From assembly GCA_016209725.1 (NCBI GenBank), contig JACQVO010000134.1:1-6428 (forward strand): a stretch of 6,428 nt of DNA. The letters run 5' to 3'. Both the position numbers and the translations under genes were made by a program. The notes below the pieces were generated by a model. The model was given only the letters and a program-made list of their open reading frames with translations, was not told the DNA's origin and ran no database searches. Below, piece by piece: positions 5,260 through 6,428 of the stretch. This DNA is from Candidatus Methylomirabilota bacterium (lineage in GTDB: Bacteria > Methylomirabilota > Methylomirabilia > Methylomirabilales > 2-02-FULL-66-22). Every line of letters begins with the position of its first letter. Position 1 is the first letter of the stretch.

Positions 5260-5329
5260 GTATCCTGCAGGAGATCGCCCGAGCCACCCACCTGCATCGT
5301 CCTGCCAGGCCTTCCAGGAGGTGAAATCC

Positions 5330-6253
5330 ATGGCAAAAACGTTGGACTTGGCCGGCATCATCCCCGCCGTTTCCCTGCCCATGACCGCTGACGAGCAGAT
5401 TGATGTGCCCGCGCTCCGCAAATACATCCGATGGGTGGCCGGGCACGGCATCAAGGGGGTGGCGGTGAACGCCGACACGGGCGAGGGCCCTTGGCTGTAC
5501 CCGGAAGAGCGTGCCCGGGTGATTGAGATCTGGGCCGAGGAGCTCGATGGGAAGGTCCCTATCATCGCCGGGCTCTCCGCCAGCTTCACCCATCAGGCCG
5601 TCGCCCTGGCCAAGCAGGCCCAGAAGGCCGGGGCAGATGCGCTGCTGGTCTTCCCCATCACGGCTTACCTCGGGCAGCCCTGTCCATTCGAGATCCCCTT
5701 CGGCTATCACAAAGCCCTGGCCGAGGAAGTGGGCATGCCCATGGTCATGTTCCAGATCCAGCCGGCCATGGGCGGCATCAATTACTCGGAGGAGATGTTC
5801 GCCGGGCTCCTGGAGATTCCCGAGATCGTGGCCATTAAGGAGGCCTCCTTCGATTGCCACCGGTTCATCGACACCGTCCGGATCCTCCGCCAGGCTCCCC
5901 GGCGCATCACCATCCTGACCGGGAACGATGATTTCATCTTCGAATCCTTCGTCCTGGGGGCGGATGGGGGCCTCCTTGGCTTCGCCACGCTGGCCATCAA
6001 GGAACAGGTTCGGATGCTGAACCTGGTGAAGCAGGGAGACATCCTGAAGGCCCAGGAGATCTGGAACGTGATCGGTCCCCTGGAAGCCCTGATCTTCTCG
6101 CCACCTCTTCGGGACTACCGGCCCCGGATCAAAGAGGCGCTCACCATGCTGGGGGTCATCCCCCGGGCTACGATCCGGAAGCCTTTCTTCCCCATCAGCG
6201 AGGCGGAGCGGGCACGGGTTCGCCAGGCCCTGCAGCGGGCGCAACTGTTGTAA
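5330..6253 (+). CDS. Dihydrodipicolinate synthase (DapA)-family class I aldolase/lyase
   Basis: A 307-residue TIM-barrel enzyme of the N-acetylneuraminate lyase superfamily, which forms a Schiff base with pyruvate or another 2-oxo acid. The Schiff-base lysine is Lys170 in VAIKEAS. The phosphate/carboxylate-binding loop, GTTGE in DapA, appears as NADTGEGPWL (48-57). The position of the catalytic tyrosine (YNVP in true DapA) reads FQIQP (141-145), so Phe141 replaces Tyr. The C-terminal helices carry the usual YRPRIKEALTMLGVI (263-277). The altered tyrosine and the catabolic neighbours argue against lysine biosynthesis and for a sugar-acid or other 2-oxo-acid aldolase. The ATG at 5330 follows AGGAGGTG (5317-5324), and upstream in-frame codons are leader. 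It is divergent from the dehydrogenase and 62 bases before an exported protein. Confidence 0.88.
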   Translation: MAKTLDLAGIIPAVSLPMTADEQIDVPALRKYIRWVAGHGIKGVAVNADTGEGPWLYPEERARVIEIWAEELDGKVPIIAGLSASFTHQAVALAKQAQKAGADALLVFPITAYLGQPCPFEIPFGYHKALAEEVGMPMVMFQIQPAMGGINYSEEMFAGLLEIPEIVAIKEASFDCHRFIDTVRILRQAPRRITILTGNDDFIFESFVLGADGGLLGFATLAIKEQVRMLNLVKQGDILKAQEIWNVIGPLEALIFSPPLRDYRPRIKEALTMLGVIPRATIRKPFFPISEAERARVRQALQRAQLL

Positions 6254-6315
6254 GTCGGCTCCTGCGAATTGCGGTCACCCGACACGAGGATTGATCTGGG
6301 AGAGGAGGACATCAC

Positions 6316-6428
6316 ATGAGACGCACCACCTGTCTGGCGTTGGCACTTCTCCTCATCGGTTTCCTGACACTGGCCGGTCTGGCGGAGGCGGGCACGACGC
6401 TTCGAGTCGTCTTCCCCGGCACCTCCGA
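6316..6428 (+). CDS. Exported protein, probable ABC solute-binding protein (N-terminus, runs off the window)
   Basis: Only 37 codons are visible. They form a signal peptide: basic MRRTT, a long hydrophobic core (LALALLLIGFLTLAGL), and AEA as a likely signal-peptidase I site, so the mature protein would begin at about Gly26. The next residues TTLRVVFPGTS look like the first beta strand of an extracellular solute-binding protein. An AGAGGAGGA site (6301-6309) precedes the ATG. It follows the DapA-like gene by 62 bases on the same strand, so a shared transcript and a role in importing that enzyme's substrate are likely but inferred. The window ends inside the gene. Confidence 0.6.
   Translation, partial: MRRTTCLALALLLIGFLTLAGLAEAGTTLRVVFPGTS

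Noticed and set aside
5178..5324. A leader reading frame before the DapA-like gene, ending AGG AGG TGA in its ribosome site
   Set aside because: It has no ATG, GTG or TTG start in frame after its upstream stop and no recognisable protein. I kept only the hairpin.
5096..6244. A 382-codon minus-strand open frame opposite the DapA-like gene
   Set aside because: It is the antisense shadow of a clear TIM-barrel gene that has a good ribosome site and conserved motifs.

Overview
This window is GC-rich, densely coding DNA from a bacterium. The gene content is an ECF sigma/anti-sigma pair, a lipoprotein-type truncated globin, a DUF3303-like protein, and a beta-hydroxyacid dehydrogenase divergent from a DapA-like lyase and an exported binding protein. 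This suits an uncultured soil or subsurface lineage such as Methylomirabilota/Rokubacteria, but that placement is an impression from gene style and not a demonstrated fact.

Left third (1-1644): an accessory, decayed region. No intact gene is visible in 1-840. This stretch instead holds a nested inverted repeat (264-425), one copy of a diverged direct repeat (456-524), a fragment resembling the N-terminus of a REP-associated Y1 transposase (524-610, minus) and a frameshifted C-terminal scrap of an ISL3-type transposase (660-789, plus). Two small overlapping minus-strand genes of unknown function (1119-1334 then 842-1162) appear intact. Upstream of them lie the second copy of the direct repeat (1368-1436) and the fused stubs of a MazEF-like toxin-antitoxin module (1459-1558). 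The region reads as a graveyard of small mobile and addiction modules around one surviving two-gene cassette.

Middle (1645-3965): an ECF sigma factor and its RskA-type membrane anti-sigma factor are translationally coupled on the minus strand. Divergent from them is a truncated haemoglobin with a predicted lipoprotein signal peptide, followed on the same strand by a small DUF3303-like protein. A GC-rich palindrome (4033-4080) closes this block and separates it from the next, convergent gene.

Right part (4089-6428): a 3-hydroxyisobutyrate-dehydrogenase-family NAD(P) oxidoreductase on the minus strand is divergent from a dihydrodipicolinate-synthase-family lyase/aldolase on the plus strand. 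The lyase is followed by the start of an exported protein, probably a solute-binding protein, that runs off the window. Two sigma70-like promoters face away from each other in the 347-base gap, and the lyase transcript would carry a hairpin in its leader. The set looks like a small uptake and catabolism locus: binding protein imports, lyase cleaves or condenses a 2-oxo acid, dehydrogenase handles an aldehyde or hydroxyacid. The substrate is not readable from sequence.
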